This document shows, piece by piece, positions 63,054-64,000 of a stretch of DNA of 64,000 nucleotides; the stretch's first letter is position 1, and each line of letters opens with the position of its first letter. The notes beneath the pieces were generated by a model, which searched no databases, was not told where the DNA came from, and worked only from the letters and a program-made list of their open reading frames with translations. Source of the stretch: an uncultured Gemmatimonadota bacterium (lineage in GTDB: Bacteria > Gemmatimonadota > Gemmatimonadetes > Gemmatimonadales > Gemmatimonadaceae); the NCBI GenBank assembly GCA_902826615.1, contig CADEFN010000008.1, positions 169,620-233,619 of the forward strand. Direction: 5' to 3'. Position numbers and translations under genes: made by a program.

Positions 63054-63821
63054 ATGAATACAAGGTTCTACCGCGCCGCGAGCTGCCTCGCCCTCGCCGC
63101 CTGCGCGTCAGTCAACCGCAGCAATCTCGAGCCGCTGGTGACGGACCGGCCGGACTTTACCGAGAGCAGTGAGACCGTTCCCGCGAAAATGGCGCAGCTG
63201 GAGTCGGGCGCGACCGTTTCGCGCGTGGCGGACGAGCGCGGGACGACCGTTGGTGAAGTGCTGATGCGCGTCGGCGTGGCTTCGCGTGCGGAACTGCGGA
63301 TCGGGCTCAACTCGTACGCACTCGTGCGGACCCCGTCAGCGCGGACACAGGGGCTCGAAGATGCGTCCCTGGGAGCGAAGGTCGGCCTGGTGACGGGTGG
63401 CGGCCTGGTGCCCAAGGTGTCGTTGATCGTGGCCAGTTCGGTGCCTACGGGGGCGCAGCCCTTTCGCCAGAGCAAGCTGCAGCCGGAAACCAAGCTGACG
63501 ATGGCCTGGGACCTGAGCGATCGCGTGGCATTTTCGTCGAACCTCAACTACTCGTGGATCCGGAGTGATTTCGGGTCATTCGGGGAGGCGGCGGCCACTG
63601 GTTCGTTCGGCTTCAGCCTGACCGACAACGTGGGTCTCTACACCGAGTACTTCGGCTTTTACCCGCGGGATCCCCTGGAGACGTCCTCGCACTACTCCAA
63701 TGCCGGTTTTACCTGGGTGCTCAACCCGAACCTCCAGCTCGACATCCGGAGTGGCATCGGGCACAATGGGCTCGGTCGGCGGGACAACTTCACCGGGATC
63801 GGGCTTTCTCGGCGCTGGTAG
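63054..63821 (+). CDS. Outer-membrane protein, Phenol_MetA_deg-like
   Basis: 255 residues from ATG 63054. The N-terminus MNTRFYRAASCLALAACAS looks like a lipoprotein-type signal. The mature part begins VTDRPDFTESSETVP, then many alternating strands (ELRIGLNSYALVRT, VSLIVASSVPTGAQ, TGSFGFSLTDNVGLYTEYFGFYP) and a C-terminal IGLSRRW. This pattern suits a beta-barrel of the MetA-pathway transporter family, substrate unknown. A GAAGAG ribosome-binding site precedes the ATG. Confidence 0.78.
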   Translation: MNTRFYRAASCLALAACASVNRSNLEPLVTDRPDFTESSETVPAKMAQLESGATVSRVADERGTTVGEVLMRVGVASRAELRIGLNSYALVRTPSARTQGLEDASLGAKVGLVTGGGLVPKVSLIVASSVPTGAQPFRQSKLQPETKLTMAWDLSDRVAFSSNLNYSWIRSDFGSFGEAAATGSFGFSLTDNVGLYTEYFGFYPRDPLETSSHYSNAGFTWVLNPNLQLDIRSGIGHNGLGRRDNFTGIGLSRRW

Positions 63822-63923
63822 GCTGATCGAAGTGGATTGAGGGGTTCGCAGAACGGCGTTGACCCGCTACGTTTGGGCTTCCACGGGGTCGCGGGAAACT
63901 TGCGACTGAAAAACGTGGTGTTT

Positions 63924-63997
63924 CGGGACGTAGCGCAGTCCGGTAGCGCACCTGAATGGGGTTCAGGGGGTCGCGGGTTCAAATCCCGCCGTCCCGA
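63924..63997 (+). tRNA. tRNA-Pro (anticodon GGG)
   Basis: A complete 74-base cloverleaf: acceptor CGGGACG/CGTCCCG, D-arm GCGC/GCGC, anticodon arm CCTGA-ATGGGGT-TCAGG with anticodon GGG, and T-arm GCGGG-TTCAAAT-CCCGC, with discriminator A. The CCA end is not encoded (ACTT follows), so it is added by nucleotidyltransferase. Confidence 0.97.
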
Positions 63998-64000
63998 CTT

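Overview
The window is GC-rich, gene-dense chromosomal DNA from a diderm bacterium. The protein families point to the Gemmatimonadota or a close relative (inference, no rRNA here): many Sec-exported lipoproteins and multihaem c-type cytochromes, families mostly seen in Acidobacteriota and Gemmatimonadota (DUF6152, DUF6644, proteins of the 'GxPDLxGxW' type), a PorV-like outer-membrane protein, GmhB, and LytS/LytTR signalling. No rRNA, transposase, integrase or CRISPR array was seen.

Layout. 0-16 kb: the tail of an alpha/beta hydrolase, cystathionine beta-synthase, small membrane proteins and lipoproteins, an orphan DnaB-like ATPase, a dihaem cytochrome with TPRs, a P-loop/dCMP deaminase fusion, arylamine N-acetyltransferase, a D-aminoacylase-like lipoprotein, a sialidase-fold lipoprotein and a seven-haem cytochrome/TPR protein. 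16-20.5 kb: a tiny gene with a strong terminator, an M20 peptidase, a class C beta-lactamase-like hydrolase and a Tat-exported HisC-like aminotransferase. 20.5-22.4 kb: the highlight, a Ro60 (TROVE-vWA) locus. A strong promoter with a perfect palindromic operator drives a noncoding RNA that I read as a bacterial Y RNA of the YrlA type. Its tRNA mimic is circularly permuted: T-arm, then an acceptor stem capped by a loop, then a D-arm. A second structured stretch, the Ro60 gene and an overlapping small HTH gene follow. 22.4-28 kb: a hydrolase fusion, exported proteins and DUF6644 membrane proteins. 28-34.7 kb: PP2C phosphatase, a TMEM260-like glycosyltransferase, DUF1697, purH, purN and gmhB. 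34.7-44.6 kb: selA, an Ig-like lipoprotein, valS, a 49-residue membrane peptide, thrS, a MATE transporter and DUF2239. 44.7-51.2 kb: a lipoprotein hydrolase with a PorV-like partner, a sulfatase with an MFS transporter, and a CDF transporter. 51.2-58.4 kb: a repair cluster of LigD, Ku, DUF72 and a UvrD-type helicase with a built-in DEDDh exonuclease. 58.5-64 kb: a DUF4136 lipoprotein, a double LytS sensor kinase with a degenerate second half, a LytTR regulator, a receiver-only protein, an outer-membrane protein and tRNA-Pro(GGG).

Two window-wide patterns stand out. The octamer CGTTAGGC (or GCCTAACG) occurs at 25 places that I located by eye, where about two are expected by chance. Inside genes it usually encodes Leu-Gly with the otherwise unfavoured TTA codon, and it twice forms the shared stop region of convergent genes. 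Several promoters have -10 boxes such as TAGCTT, TAACTT, TAGCCT or TACGTT only 6-10 bases before the start codon, which suggests leaderless or very short-leader mRNAs.
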